A stretch of DNA of 36,974 nucleotides. Source: Hydrogenophaga palleronii NBRC 102513. GTDB lineage: Bacteria > Pseudomonadota > Gammaproteobacteria > Burkholderiales > Burkholderiaceae_C. Of the stretch, positions 9,928 to 17,830 are shown piece after piece. Made by a program: the position numbers and the translations under genes. Within the stretch, counting starts at the first letter, position 1. Each line of letters starts with the position of its first letter. A model generated the notes under the pieces. It searched no databases. It was not told the origin of the DNA and worked only from the letters and a program-made list of their open reading frames with translations. The stretch spans positions 1 through 36,974 of the forward strand of contig NZ_BCTJ01000035.1 in NCBI RefSeq assembly GCF_001571225.1. The letters run 5' to 3'.

Positions 9928-10409
9928 GGCAGGGGCCGCAGGCTCTGCAACTCACGCGCGGCGTGCTTGCGGCCCATGTGGGCCGAGAGCCGCGATTCGA
10001 TGCCGTCCAGCGCGGCATTGAAAGCGGCCACCGTGCGCGCGGCGAACAAGGCTTGCACCACCTCGGTGGTGTCGGCGCCAAAGTGCGATGACAGCCGCGC
10101 CATCGCCTGGCGGCACAGCGCTTCGTGCGCGGCGTCTGCCAGCGGCACCTCGGTGGTGGCCGGTGCGGGTGCAGGCGGTGGTGGTGGTGGTGGTGGTGGC
10201 GGCGGCGCCACCGGTTCGATCAACCCCTGGGCCAGCAGCGCCTGCAAATGCCCCGGCACCCCGGGCAGGCCGCGCGCGGCCAGGGTGTCTGCGCTGTCCT
10301 TGCCGTTCACCATGATCAGCACCGAGCGCATGGCGGCCGGCACACGCGCCGAACGCTGCACGATCTCGGCGCGCCCCAGCGCGGTTTTCTGGAACAGCGG
10401 CGACGACAT
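9924..10409 (-). CDS. Unrecognised two-part protein with an 11-proline linker
   Basis: 161 residues; I do not recognise a named hydrogenase factor. Residues 1-67 look like a small helical or winged-helix module (KTALGRAEIVQRSARVPAAMRSVLIMVNG then LPGVPGHLQALLAQGLIEPV), a pattern I associate loosely with uncharacterised betaproteobacterial proteins. Residues 69-79 are eleven prolines followed by alternating Ala-Pro, and residues 90-161 are predicted helical and charged (HEALCRQAMARLSSHFGADTTEVV...). There is no signal peptide or membrane segment. The ATG has a GGGAG site upstream, and the stop overlaps the hoxX start as ATGA, so HoxX translation is coupled to it. The preceding gap to hypE holds repeat R4. 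R. eutropha, as I recall it, has no gene at this point between hypE and hoxX. Confidence 0.75.
   Translation of the reverse strand: MSSPLFQKTALGRAEIVQRSARVPAAMRSVLIMVNGKDSADTLAARGLPGVPGHLQALLAQGLIEPVAPPPPPPPPPPPAPAPATTEVPLADAAHEALCRQAMARLSSHFGADTTEVVQALFAARTVAAFNAALDGIESRLSAHMGRKHAARELQSLRPLP
10173..10205. repeat. Triplet microsatellite encoding 11 prolines
   Basis: On the plus strand a run of GGT triplets flanked by GGC triplets. On the coding strand it gives two CCG, seven CCA, one CCG and one CCT codons. Slippage here would change linker length in steps of one residue without shifting the frame. Confidence 0.85.
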
Positions 10410-10454
10410 CAGACACTCCCGCCGACGCGGCGTGCACCTTCCAGAGACACCAAG

Positions 10455-10521
10455 GGTCCGGCTCCGCCGGCCCAAGGGTGTCGCCCCCTCGGGGGGAGGC
10501 GCCGAAGGCGACGCAGGGGGG
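10455..10521 (-). repeat. GC-rich triple-hairpin repeat, copy R4
   Basis: In the sense of the operon, beginning one base after the hypE stop codon. It has CCCC-CTC-GGGG and CCGGC-TCC-GCCGG stems. It fills most of the 112-base gap between hypE and the 161-residue gene. Confidence 0.85.
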
Positions 10522-11634
10522 TCAACATATCCGCGGCAGTTGTTCGCCGCTCAACCAGTCCACCACGCGGCGGCCACCGAAACGCGTGGCCATCTGCACG
10601 AAGTGGTGCGGATCGGTGGTGACTTCGCCGATGCGCGCGGCCTCGGCACCCAGCGGGTGGGCGCGCATGGCGGCCAGCACCGCCTCGGCCGCTTCGGGTG
10701 CGCAGACCGCGATGAGCTTGCCTTCGTTGGCGACGTAGAGCGGATCGAGCCCGAGCAGCTCGCAGGCCGCGTCCACCTGCGGCCGCACCGGAATGGCGGC
10801 TTCCTGCAGCAGCATGCCGACGCCGGACTGGCGCGCGATCTCGTTGAGCGTGGTGGCCAGGCCGCCGCGTGTGGGGTCGCGCAGCACACGCACCCCGCCG
10901 GGCGCGGCATGCAGCATGGCGGCCACCAGCGTGTGCAGTGCGGCAGTGTCGCTTTGAATGGTGGTCTCGAAGGCCAGCGACTCGCGCTGCGAGAGCACGG
11001 CCACGCCGTGGTCGCCGATGGTGCCGGAGAGCAGCAGCACGTCGCCCGCGCGCGCGTTGCGCCCCGCGATGTTCACGCCCGGTGGCACCAGGCCCACGCC
11101 GGTGGTGCTGATGAACACGCCGTCGCCCTTGCCCTTTTCCACCACCTTGGTGTCGCCGGTGACGATGGGCACGCCGGCCTCGCGCGCGGCCGCCGCCATG
11201 GAGCGCACGATGCGCTGCAGCTCGATCAGCGGAAAGCCCTCTTCCAGGATGAAGCTCGCGCTCAGCCACAGCGGCGTGGCGCCGGACATGGCGACGTCGT
11301 TCACCGTGCCATGCACCGAGAGGCAGCCCACGTCGCCGCCGGGAAAGAACAGCGGCGAGACCACGTGGCCGTCGGTGGCCATCACCAGCCGGCCCTGGCC
11401 GTTCGGGAACCCGGGCAGCGGCAGGCGCGCGCCGTCGTCGCCCTGGCGCAGGTAGGGGTTGTCGAAGGCGGCGAGGAACAGTTCTTCGATGAGCTGCGCC
11501 GCCGCCTTGCCACCCGCGCCGTGGCCCATGTCCACACGGCCGTGTTTGATGTCGAGCGGGCGGGTGTAGTTCTTCTTCACCGGCTTCGGTGCCGGGGCCT
11601 CGCCGCTGGCGGCCTGTTCGATGTCGGCTCTCAT
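10522..11634 (-). CDS. hypE: Hydrogenase maturation factor HypE
   Basis: 370 residues. HypE receives a carbamoyl group from HypF on its C-terminal cysteine, dehydrates it with ATP to a thiocyanate, and donates cyanide to the iron held by HypC-HypD. The PurM/AIR-synthase fold is seen in MGHGAGGK, MATDGHVVSPLFFPGGDVG, GTVNDVAMSGA, VTGDTKVVEKGKGDG, GDVLLLSG and RDPTRGGLATTLNEIA. The protein ends PRIC, so the catalytic C-terminal cysteine (residue 370) is intact. The first 25 or so residues are a family-variable extension. The start at 11634 overlaps the hypD stop as ATGA. Confidence 0.96.
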   Translation of the reverse strand: MRADIEQAASGEAPAPKPVKKNYTRPLDIKHGRVDMGHGAGGKAAAQLIEELFLAAFDNPYLRQGDDGARLPLPGFPNGQGRLVMATDGHVVSPLFFPGGDVGCLSVHGTVNDVAMSGATPLWLSASFILEEGFPLIELQRIVRSMAAAAREAGVPIVTGDTKVVEKGKGDGVFISTTGVGLVPPGVNIAGRNARAGDVLLLSGTIGDHGVAVLSQRESLAFETTIQSDTAALHTLVAAMLHAAPGGVRVLRDPTRGGLATTLNEIARQSGVGMLLQEAAIPVRPQVDAACELLGLDPLYVANEGKLIAVCAPEAAEAVLAAMRAHPLGAEAARIGEVTTDPHHFVQMATRFGGRRVVDWLSGEQLPRIC

Positions 11635-12788
11635 GGCGTGGTCTCCTCGATGGCGGCCACGACCGGAATGTCGCGGAAGCGGCCGTAGGTGTAGTGCGCC
11701 GCGCAGGCGCCTTCGCTGGACACCATGCACGAGCCCACCGGGTTCTCGGGTGTGCACACGGTGCCGAAGATCTTGCAGTCGGTCGGCCGCTTCACGCCGC
11801 GCAGGATGGCGCCACACTCGCAGGCCTTGTTGTCGGCCACCGGCTGGTAGTTCAGGTGGAAACGGCGCTCGGCGTCGAACTCCGCATACGCCTCGCGGAT
11901 CTTCAGCGCGCTGTAGGGCACCTCACCCAGGCCACGCCATTCAAAGCTGGGCCGCAGCTCGAACACCTCGGACACCACGGCCTGCGCCTTCAGGTTGCCC
12001 TCGGTGGTGACGGCGCGGCGGAACTGGTTCTCCACCTGCGCGCGTCCCTCGTTGACCTGGCGCACCAGCATCAGGATGGCCTGCATCACGTCCAGCGGCT
12101 CGAAGCCGGCGATGACGACCGGCTTGCGGTACTCCTCGGCGAAGTGTTCGTAGGGGCCGGAGCCGATGACGATGCTCACGTGCGCCGGGCCGACGAAACC
12201 GTCGATGGGCACGGTGCCGTACTGGCGCACCTCGGGCGATTCGAGGATGTGGGTGATGGCCGAGGGCGTGAGCACGTGGCAGCACAACACGCTGAAGTTG
12301 CCGAGGCCTTCGCGCTTCGCCAGTTGCAGTGTGAGCGCGGTGGGCGGCGTGGTGGTCTCGAAGCCGATGGCAAAGAACACCACTTCGCGCTGCGGATTCT
12401 GGCGCGCGATGGTGAGCGCGTCGGCGGCGGAATACACCATGCGGATGTCGCCGCCACGCGCCTTGGCGCGGATGAGCGAGAGGCTTTCGGACGCCGGCAC
12501 GCGCATGGTGTCGCCATAGGTGCAGACGATGGCGCCCTGCGCCAGCGCGAGGCCGATGGCCTGGTCGATGCGGCCGATGGGCAACACGCACACCGGGCAA
12601 CCCGGGCCGTGCACCATCTTCACGTTGGATGGCAGCAGCTCCATCACACCGTAGCGCGAGATCGCGTGCGTGTGGCCGCCGCAGAACTCCATGAAGCTGT
12701 AGGTGCGGGCCGGGTCTGCCTCGGCGGCGATGCGCGCGCCGATCTGCTGGGCGAGTTCACCGTCGCGGAATTCGTCGATGTATTTCAT
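11631..12788 (-). CDS. hypD: Hydrogenase maturation factor HypD
   Basis: 385 residues, normal for the family. HypD carries a [4Fe-4S] cluster and, with HypC, holds the Fe(CN)2CO unit being assembled. Visible motifs are MEFCGGHTHAI (Cys36), MVHGPGCPVCVLP (Cys64 and Cys67), IGFETTTP, FSVLCCHVLTP, VIAGFEPLD, and the C-terminal cluster cysteines in ACECGAILRGVKRPTDCKIFGTVCTPENP (shown in parts: CECG, DCK, VCTP, GSCM). It is coupled by ATGA overlaps to hypC and hypE. Confidence 0.96.
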   Translation of the reverse strand: MKYIDEFRDGELAQQIGARIAAEADPARTYSFMEFCGGHTHAISRYGVMELLPSNVKMVHGPGCPVCVLPIGRIDQAIGLALAQGAIVCTYGDTMRVPASESLSLIRAKARGGDIRMVYSAADALTIARQNPQREVVFFAIGFETTTPPTALTLQLAKREGLGNFSVLCCHVLTPSAITHILESPEVRQYGTVPIDGFVGPAHVSIVIGSGPYEHFAEEYRKPVVIAGFEPLDVMQAILMLVRQVNEGRAQVENQFRRAVTTEGNLKAQAVVSEVFELRPSFEWRGLGEVPYSALKIREAYAEFDAERRFHLNYQPVADNKACECGAILRGVKRPTDCKIFGTVCTPENPVGSCMVSSEGACAAHYTYGRFRDIPVVAAIEETTP

Positions 12789-13105
12789 GTGAGCACCTCT
12801 GCCCCCACGCTCCCCACTGCGTGTGGTTCGCTGCCCCCCGAGGGGGCTGGTCCAGCTTGGGGCGACCCGGCGCTGGCCCCCTCCTCGTTCAGGCGCGCCA
12901 TCTCCGCGAACAGCGCGAGCGTGCGCTCGGCCTCTTCGGGGTCGATGGTGCCGATGGCGTGGCCCACGTGCACGATCACGTAGTCGCCCACCTGCACGTC
13001 GGCCACCAGGGCGATGGAGATTTCCTTGCGGATGCCGCCGAGATTCACCACGGCCTGGTCGTCGGGCCGCAGCTCCACCAGCCGCGCGGGTATGGCTAGG
13101 CACAT
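12785..13105 (-). CDS. hypC: Hydrogenase maturation chaperone HypC with a repeat-encoded tail
   Basis: 106 residues; the usual HypC is about 75-90. HypC begins with the required [12 protein letters not shown], whose Cys2 (after Met removal, the N-terminal cysteine) binds iron. The core includes VGDYVIVHVGHAIGTIDPEEAERTL. HypC works with HypD as scaffold and then delivers the Fe(CN)2CO unit to the large-subunit precursor. After about residue 78 the tail becomes rich in Gly, Ser, Pro and Ala (PAPSGGSEPHAVGSVG) and is encoded by repeat R5, so the normal end seems to have been overwritten. An AAGGAA ribosome site precedes the ATG. The start overlaps the hypF end by 10 bases and the stop overlaps the hypD start as ATGA. 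Confidence 0.93.
   Translation of the reverse strand: MCLAIPARLVELRPDDQAVVNLGGIRKEISIALVADVQVGDYVIVHVGHAIGTIDPEEAERTLALFAEMARLNEEGASAGSPQAGPAPSGGSEPHAVGSVGAEVLT
12802..12872 (+). repeat. GC-rich triple-hairpin repeat, copy R5 (inside hypC 3' end)
   Basis: Opposite in sense to the operon, like R3. It has a perfect GCCCCC-CGA-GGGGGC hairpin and the GGCGACCCGGCG end. It encodes most of the HypC tail and ends 14 bases before the hypC stop. Confidence 0.85.
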
Positions 13106-14289
13106 GCTTGGGTTTCCTTTTCGTGGGGGGTTTTGTTCTGTGGGGAGTCGGCTTCGATCTGGCGCGCCGCCACCCAGGCCTGGCCGAGTGCCAGGCCGGC
13201 GTCGCCGCAGCCGCCGGCACCGGGCAGGTGCACCGCGAGGCCGGCGGTCTGCAGGCGGTTGATCACGCGCTCGCGCAGCACACGGTTGAAGAAGCAGCCG
13301 CCGCCCAGGCACACGTGGCGCGTGCCGTGTTCGCGTGCGGCCTGTGCGGCCCAGTGCGCCAGCGCGTCGGCCAGCGCCAGGTGAAAGCCCGCCGCCGCTT
13401 CCTCCACACCTTCGGCGGGCACGTCGAGCAGGCGGGCGAACAGGCCACGCAGGTCCAGGCGGCGCTGGCCGTCGGGCAGGGTGTCGGTGAGCAACGCCAC
13501 CAGCGCGTCGGCCAGCGGCTCGGGGGCGGCGTGTTGTGCGAGCCAGCGGCTGGCCGCCGCTTCCAGGGCGATGGCGGCCTCGGCCTCGTCGGTCTGGCGC
13601 ACGCTCAGGCCGAGCGCGGCGGCGGCAGCGTCGAACCAGCGGCCGGTGCTGCTGGTCAGCGGGCTGTTCAGGCGGCGCTCCAGCATCTGCTGCACGCCCT
13701 GCGCCATGGCCTCGCCCACGGCGGGTGCGAAGCGCGGCACGGTCTCGGCGCCACGGCCCAACGCGTGCAGCGCACTCGCGGCCATGCGCCAGGGTTCACG
13801 CGCGGCGCGGTCACCACCGGGCAGGGCCAGCGGGTGCAGGTGGCCCAGGCGCTGGTAATCCGCGCCGTCCACCAGCAGCAGTTCACCGCCCCAGGCCTCG
13901 CCGTCATGGCCCAGGCCCACGCCGTCGAGCGCGAGGCCGATCACCGGGCCTTCAATGCCATGTTCGGCCACCACCGCCGCAATGTGGGCATGGTGGTGCT
14001 GCACGCCGATGGCGGGCACACCGAGCGCGTCGGCCAGTTCCACGGCGAAGCGGGTGCTGAAAAAGTCGGGGTGCAGGTCGTGCGCCACCGCGTGCACCCG
14101 CTTGCCGTGCCGGCCCAGCAGCGCGCGCGCCGAGGCCTCCAGCGCGGCGCAGGCCGCCGGGTCGCTCAGGTCGCCGTGCACGGCGGACCAATGGGCCTGC
14201 CCCTGCGCGTCCAGCAGGCAGGCGGCGTTTTTCAGCCAGGCGCCGCAGGCCAGCACAACCGGGGAATCGGAACGCGCCACGCCGATCAC
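13096..14289 (-). CDS. hypF: Carbamoyltransferase HypF, short form lacking N-terminal domains
   Basis: 397 residues against about 750-780 for full-length HypF. Full HypF has an acylphosphatase, zinc fingers, a YrdC-like domain and a Kae1-like domain; only the Kae1-like carbamoyltransferase part is present here ([66 protein letters not shown]). The known HypF1 of R. eutropha has the same short architecture at 394 residues and works together with a full version elsewhere in the genome. The likely start is GTG at 14289 because it overlaps the hypB stop as GTGA; the longer open frame upstream is out of place inside hypB. Its end overlaps hypC by 10 bases. No sign of a recent frameshift. Confidence 0.9.
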   Translation of the reverse strand: MIGVARSDSPVVLACGAWLKNAACLLDAQGQAHWSAVHGDLSDPAACAALEASARALLGRHGKRVHAVAHDLHPDFFSTRFAVELADALGVPAIGVQHHHAHIAAVVAEHGIEGPVIGLALDGVGLGHDGEAWGGELLLVDGADYQRLGHLHPLALPGGDRAAREPWRMAASALHALGRGAETVPRFAPAVGEAMAQGVQQMLERRLNSPLTSSTGRWFDAAAAALGLSVRQTDEAEAAIALEAAASRWLAQHAAPEPLADALVALLTDTLPDGQRRLDLRGLFARLLDVPAEGVEEAAAGFHLALADALAHWAAQAAREHGTRHVCLGGGCFFNRVLRERVINRLQTAGLAVHLPGAGGCGDAGLALGQAWVAARQIEADSPQNKTPHEKETQACA

Positions 14290-15314
14290 CCGGCAGCGGT
14301 CTGGCCGAGGGCGGCGCGTGCCTGCGCCAGTTCGGCTTCGAGCTGGCGCACACGCTCCTGCAGCGCGCTCTGCTCGCCGCCATGGGCTTCGCCGTGTGCG
14401 TGGTGGTGGTGATCGTGGCCCATGCGGTGGTCGAGCCAGTGCAGCCAGGCGTCCATGCCTTCGCCCGTGGTGGCCGAGAGCTGGATCACCTCGATGCCCG
14501 GGTTCACGCGCCGCGCGAGTTCGATGCAGCGCGCCACGTCGAAGCGCACGTGCGGCAGCAGGTCGACCTTGTTGAGCACCATGAGCGAAGCGGCGGCGAA
14601 CATGTCGGGGTACTTCAGCGGTTTGTCCTCGCCTTCGGTCACCGACAGGATCGCCACCTTGGCGGCCTCGCCCAGGTCCCACACGGCGGGGCACACCAGG
14701 TTGCCCACGTTCTCGATGAACAGCAGGCTGTGCGCGGGGTGGCCGTGGTGATGGTGGTGGTGGCCGTGCTCGTGCGCATGGTCATGGTCATGCGCGTGGC
14801 CGTGCGTGTGATCGTCGTGCGTGTGCAGGCGCGCAAAGGCCTCGGACACCATGGGCGCGTCGAGATGGCAGCCCTTGCCGGTGTTGACCTGGATCGCCGG
14901 CGCGCCGGTGGCGCGGATGCGGTCGGCGTCGAAGCTGGTCTGCTGGTCACCCTCGATCACCGACACCGGCAGGCCGGGCGCATGGGTCTTGAGCGCTTCG
15001 ATGGTGGCGCACAGCAGCGTGGTCTTGCCCGAGCCCGGGCTGGAGACCAGATTGAGCGCGGTCACGCCGTGCGACTCGAAGTGCGCGCGGTTCTGCGCCG
15101 CCACGCGGTTGTTCGCACCGAGGATGTCGGTTTCCAGCTTGATCGCGCGCGCCTGGCTCATGCCCGGCACCGAGACCCGCGCCGCACCGGCGCCGAAGTG
15201 CAGGTCGCCGTTGGCCGGGTTCACCTGCAGCGGGGCTTCCGTGGCCGGCGGGTGGGGGTGTGAATGGTGTTGGTGCGTGGCACCGCTGTCACTGCATCCG
15301 CATACGACACACAT
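14286..15314 (-). CDS. hypB: Nickel-insertion GTPase HypB with an internal histidine-rich insertion
   Basis: 342 residues. HypB stores and delivers nickel to the hydrogenase large subunit with HypA, using GTP. Features: N-terminal nickel motif (MCVVCGCS), a small His cluster (14-21), P-loop SSPGSGKTT (91-99), [51 protein letters not shown] and NKVDLLP. An 18-histidine segment (residues 164-195) sits between CHLDAP and IENVGN, where E. coli HypB has only a short loop; family members rich in histidine usually carry it at the N-terminus. The C-terminus adds [15 protein letters not shown] and a charged helical segment. ATG at 15314 has an AGGAGA site. The stop overlaps the hypF GTG. Confidence 0.95.
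   Translation of the reverse strand: MCVVCGCSDSGATHQHHSHPHPPATEAPLQVNPANGDLHFGAGAARVSVPGMSQARAIKLETDILGANNRVAAQNRAHFESHGVTALNLVSSPGSGKTTLLCATIEALKTHAPGLPVSVIEGDQQTSFDADRIRATGAPAIQVNTGKGCHLDAPMVSEAFARLHTHDDHTHGHAHDHDHAHEHGHHHHHHGHPAHSLLFIENVGNLVCPAVWDLGEAAKVAILSVTEGEDKPLKYPDMFAAASLMVLNKVDLLPHVRFDVARCIELARRVNPGIEVIQLSATTGEGMDAWLHWLDHRMGHDHHHHAHGEAHGGEQSALQERVRQLEAELAQARAALGQTAAG
14730..14825 (-). other. Sequence coding for the internal His-rich loop of HypB
   Basis: 32 codons, 18 of them histidine, alternating with Asp, Gly, Ala, Thr and Glu and ending in six consecutive histidines. It interrupts the GTPase core between the CHLDA nickel motif and IENVGN. The run of near-identical GTG/ATG-containing triplets makes it prone to slippage in units of three. 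Confidence 0.9.
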
Positions 15315-15374
15315 GGTCAATCTCCTGCATGGATTTCATCGAAACGGTGGTGGCCTGCTGTCCAGGCGCACCGC

Positions 15375-15458
15375 GGAACCGGCGTTGCCGGGCCGAGGGT
15401 GCGGCCGCACGCCCGCCGAAGGCGAGAGAGGGGGAAGCCGCGAAGCGGCGCAGGGGGA
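15375..15458 (-). repeat. GC-rich triple-hairpin repeat, copy R6
   Basis: In the sense of the operon, starting about 9 bases after the hypA stop and filling most of the gap to hypB. GCCGC-GAA-GCGGC and CCGGC-N-GCCGG stems are present; the central C/G-tract hairpin is degenerate. Confidence 0.8.
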
Positions 15459-15466
15459 GCTTCATC

Positions 15467-15808
15467 TCAATCCACCTGCATGTCGAGCACGCGCAGTTCA
15501 CTGCCACCGCTGGGTTGCAGGTGGTAGCTGCCGCAAGCCGGGCAGGCGTCGCCACGCTGCGCGAGGGCCACGGTCTGTGAGCAGCCCAGGCACCAGGCCT
15601 GGCCCGCGGGTTCTTCAATCTCGATGCGCGCGCCATCGAGCAATGTGCCGGGCGCCAGCGCCTCCAGCGCGAAGCGCAGCGCGCGCACGTCCACGCCGGC
15701 GAGCTGGCCGGCTTCGAGCCGCAGCGCCAGCAGGCGCGTGAAGCCTTCGCGCGCCGCCGTGTCTTCCACCAGTTGCAGCACGCCACCGGCCAGGCTGGCT
15801 TCATGCAT
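15467..15808 (-). CDS. hypA: Nickel metallochaperone HypA
   Basis: 113 residues, normal length. HypA binds nickel through its N-terminal Met-His (here MHEASL) and a structural zinc through two CxxC pairs (WCLGCSQ and CPACGS), and passes nickel to the large subunit with HypB. The start has an AGGAG site and lies inside the end of hoxV (8-base overlap). The gap to hypB holds repeat R6. Confidence 0.95.
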   Translation of the reverse strand: MHEASLAGGVLQLVEDTAAREGFTRLLALRLEAGQLAGVDVRALRFALEALAPGTLLDGARIEIEEPAGQAWCLGCSQTVALAQRGDACPACGSYHLQPSGGSELRVLDMQVD

Positions 15809-17009
15809 GGCCGTTCTCCTGGGCCTGGGTGCGCGGCGCGGCCAGGCGTTCGATGGTGAAGGGCACGCAGGGGTCGAAGGCGGCCACCAGCAGGTTCACG
15901 CGCCGCGCCAGCGCGGCCTCGGGAAGGCCGGGGTCGAGCCGCGCCAGGCGTTGCGCCACCGCGCCTTCGGGGTGGAAGTTCCACTCGGTGGGCGCGACCA
16001 CGCGGCAGGCCAGCACACGCTGCGCCACCGGGTCCAGCTCGACCTGGTGCACCAGCAGGCCACGCGCCATCTCCACCCAGGCCAGGCCCCGGTTCGGCCC
16101 GGTGGCAAGAGCGCCCCAGTGCAGCCAGGTGTCACCACCGTCGAGCGCGAGGCGCGCGAGTTCCGCCAGCCGGCTGCCGAGCAGCGCCCAGGGTGACAGC
16201 GGGGTGTCGTCGGCCGCTGCGGCCAGGCGCGTCCACGGACCGGTGTGGGCGCAGGCACCCTGCCACTGCGGGCGCAGCGCAAACGGCGGCTGCAACGCGA
16301 GCGCGGTGCCCAGCGCCTGCAGGCCGACGGGTTCGGCGTGCGGGCGCAGCGCGTGTTCGGGCGACAGCGGCGCGAAGCCGTCGGCGCTGCTGCGCGCGCC
16401 GGCCACCAGCGCGGGCAGCCAGTGGGCTGCGTGACGGCGGCTCCAGGTGTGCAGCCAGTCGGGGCCGTCGGCCTGCCAGGCCGCCAGCCAGTCGGCCGCG
16501 GGCATCTGCAGCAGGGCGTGCTGCAACCAGTCTTGCAGTGCCGGCCAGGGTTCGGGGGCGGCCGGTGTGGGCGGTGTCCAGTGGCGCAGCGTGGCGAGTG
16601 CGCTGGCGGCGTGTGCGCTGCGCGCGGCCGGGGTGTCGGCCAGCAGGCGCGGCCAGTCCAGGCCGATGCGGCGCACGTGTTCCATCGCGGTCTCACGCCG
16701 CAGCTGTTCGGCCACGCGTTCCGCCGGTGGCTGCAGGCCGGGCGCGGCAGCGTCGATGGCGAGCTGGCTACACAGGCGGTGTGCGTGGCTGCAGAGGTTG
16801 AACAGGCTGCCCATGAGGCCGGGCAGGCGCGCCACCGGCACGCCGTGGCCCATGCGCGCGGCCCAGTCCTGGCGCGAACTCTTCAGGCCCAGCGGCGGTG
16901 GTGCACCGGGCGTGATGCGCAGCGCGCCCGCGAGCTGCTGCACGTCGGGCACGGCCGTGCCGCCAACCCGGGGGATGGCCATGGCGTGGCCCGGTGCGGT
17001 GGCGCTCAT
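15801..17009 (-). CDS. hoxV: Hydrogenase accessory protein HoxV (HupK-like scaffold)
   Basis: 402 residues. HoxV/HupK resembles the C-terminal part of the hydrogenase large subunit but lacks its full active-site motifs. In the known families it is thought to act as a scaffold that transfers the iron ligand unit to HoxG in O2-tolerant membrane hydrogenases. Similarity is visible in the stretch GLAWVEMARGLLVHQVELD, then VVAPTEWNFHPEGAVAQRL, and in the end motif AFDPCVPFTIE, where only one cysteine of the usual CxxC remains. The N-terminal half is Ala/Leu/Trp-rich and weakly conserved. It is coupled to hoxT by an ATGA overlap and to hypA by an 8-base overlap. Confidence 0.88.
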   Translation of the reverse strand: MSATAPGHAMAIPRVGGTAVPDVQQLAGALRITPGAPPPLGLKSSRQDWAARMGHGVPVARLPGLMGSLFNLCSHAHRLCSQLAIDAAAPGLQPPAERVAEQLRRETAMEHVRRIGLDWPRLLADTPAARSAHAASALATLRHWTPPTPAAPEPWPALQDWLQHALLQMPAADWLAAWQADGPDWLHTWSRRHAAHWLPALVAGARSSADGFAPLSPEHALRPHAEPVGLQALGTALALQPPFALRPQWQGACAHTGPWTRLAAAADDTPLSPWALLGSRLAELARLALDGGDTWLHWGALATGPNRGLAWVEMARGLLVHQVELDPVAQRVLACRVVAPTEWNFHPEGAVAQRLARLDPGLPEAALARRVNLLVAAFDPCVPFTIERLAAPRTQAQENGHA

Positions 17010-17578
17010 GCGCGCGCTCCGGCACCACGGCCGAGCAAGAAAGCGCGGCGCGCGGGCACGGGTTCGCTGGCGGCGGGCGCTGCCGCCGGTGCGGGCCGCG
17101 TCAACGCCAGCGCGGCCTGCGCGGTCTCCAGCGCCAGCGCCTGCGTGGTGAATTCGCCCATGGGCGAGAACAGCCCACAGGTCTCGTGGTAGCCGATGGC
17201 GGGGTCGTGCGCGCCGATGAAATCAAAACGCTCGCTGCCGAAATCGCGCACGAAACTGCGGCCCACCTGGTTGCCGTGCGGCAGCGCCTGCGCGGGCAGG
17301 CGCACCAGGCTCATGAACCAGGGCGTGATGAGCACGCCTTCGGCCACCGGGTCTTCAGCGTCGGCACCCCATTCGAAACCCACCGCCTCCACGCACAGCG
17401 CCGCGTTGAGCAGGGGAATGCCCTGCATGCGTTCGGTCTGCACCTGGCGGTAGAAGTTTTCGAGCGCGAGCACGCGCCCTTCCAGCACATGCCGCGGAAC
17501 CGGCTTTGTCGGGCCGCTGGCAGGGTTCCCGTGCAAAGGGGAAGACGCGAAGCGGCGCTGGGGCTGTTCCTGTTTCAT
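17006..17578 (-). CDS. hoxT: Hydrogenase assembly chaperone HoxT (HybE/HupJ family)
   Basis: 190 residues. The family core is seen in LENFYRQVQTERMQGIPLLNAALCVEAVGFEW, split as ENFYRQV, MQGIPLLN and VEAVGF, then LITPWFMSLVRLP and DPAIGYHETCGLFSPMGEF. HybE-type proteins bind the small-subunit precursor and help control its assembly and export. The first 30 residues (MKQEQPQRRFASSPLHG...) come from repeat R7 and are not part of the family, which begins shortly before ENFY. The ATG at 17578 overlaps the hoxR stop as ATGA, favouring it; a GTG at 17488 would skip the repeat. The C-terminal 40 residues are Ala/Pro-rich. Confidence 0.88.
   Translation of the reverse strand: MKQEQPQRRFASSPLHGNPASGPTKPVPRHVLEGRVLALENFYRQVQTERMQGIPLLNAALCVEAVGFEWGADAEDPVAEGVLITPWFMSLVRLPAQALPHGNQVGRSFVRDFGSERFDFIGAHDPAIGYHETCGLFSPMGEFTTQALALETAQAALALTRPAPAAAPAASEPVPARRAFLLGRGAGARA
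17496..17563 (-). repeat. GC-rich triple-hairpin repeat, copy R7 (inside hoxT 5' end)
   Basis: In the sense of the operon, starting 12 bases after the hoxR stop. It is the most diverged copy: the CGAAGCGGCG block and the GGAACCGGC...GCCG end are recognisable but the central hairpin is decayed. It encodes HoxT residues of about 6-28 if the ATG at 17578 is used. Confidence 0.7.
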
Positions 17579-17802
17579 GGCAACAGCAGAAACTGATCGG
17601 GCTCGCAGTCGCAGTTCGGGCAGCGCCAGTGCGCCGGCAGATCGGCGAAGGGGGTGCCGGCGGGAATCTGCCACTGCGGGTCGCCCACGGCGGGGTCGTA
17701 CACCCACCAGCAGATCTTGCATTCCAGCCGCGAGTCGGGCCGCAGCACTTCGCGGTTGCCGAGGTAGGTGCCTTCGAAGCCTTCGAACGGTGGCGTGCTC
17801 AT
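17575..17802 (-). CDS. hoxR: Rubredoxin HoxR
   Basis: 75 residues. A single rubredoxin iron site with two CxxC loops (CKIC at 28-31, CPNC at 61-64) and the conserved aromatic context WWVYDP and HWRCPNC. HoxR/HupI is needed in O2-tolerant membrane hydrogenases for correct building or repair of iron-sulfur clusters of the small subunit in air. The ATG at 17802 has a strong GGAGG site 6-10 bases upstream, so I prefer it to a GTG at 17838 that overlaps hoxQ. Its stop overlaps the hoxT start as ATGA. Confidence 0.93.
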   Translation of the reverse strand: MSTPPFEGFEGTYLGNREVLRPDSRLECKICWWVYDPAVGDPQWQIPAGTPFADLPAHWRCPNCDCEPDQFLLLP

Positions 17803-17830
17803 CGGGCGGCCTCCACGCGCGGCGTTGTGT

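Noticed and set aside
8182..11688. A plus-strand open frame of 1168 codons
   Set aside because: Antisense to hoxX, the 161-residue gene and hypE, which are clear on the other strand. The His/Arg/Gly-rich composition is typical of shadow frames.
14730..14825. A tandem-repeat or CRISPR-like array in the HypB region
   Set aside because: The periodicity comes from His codons within a clear GTPase frame; there are no spacers or direct repeats of CRISPR size.
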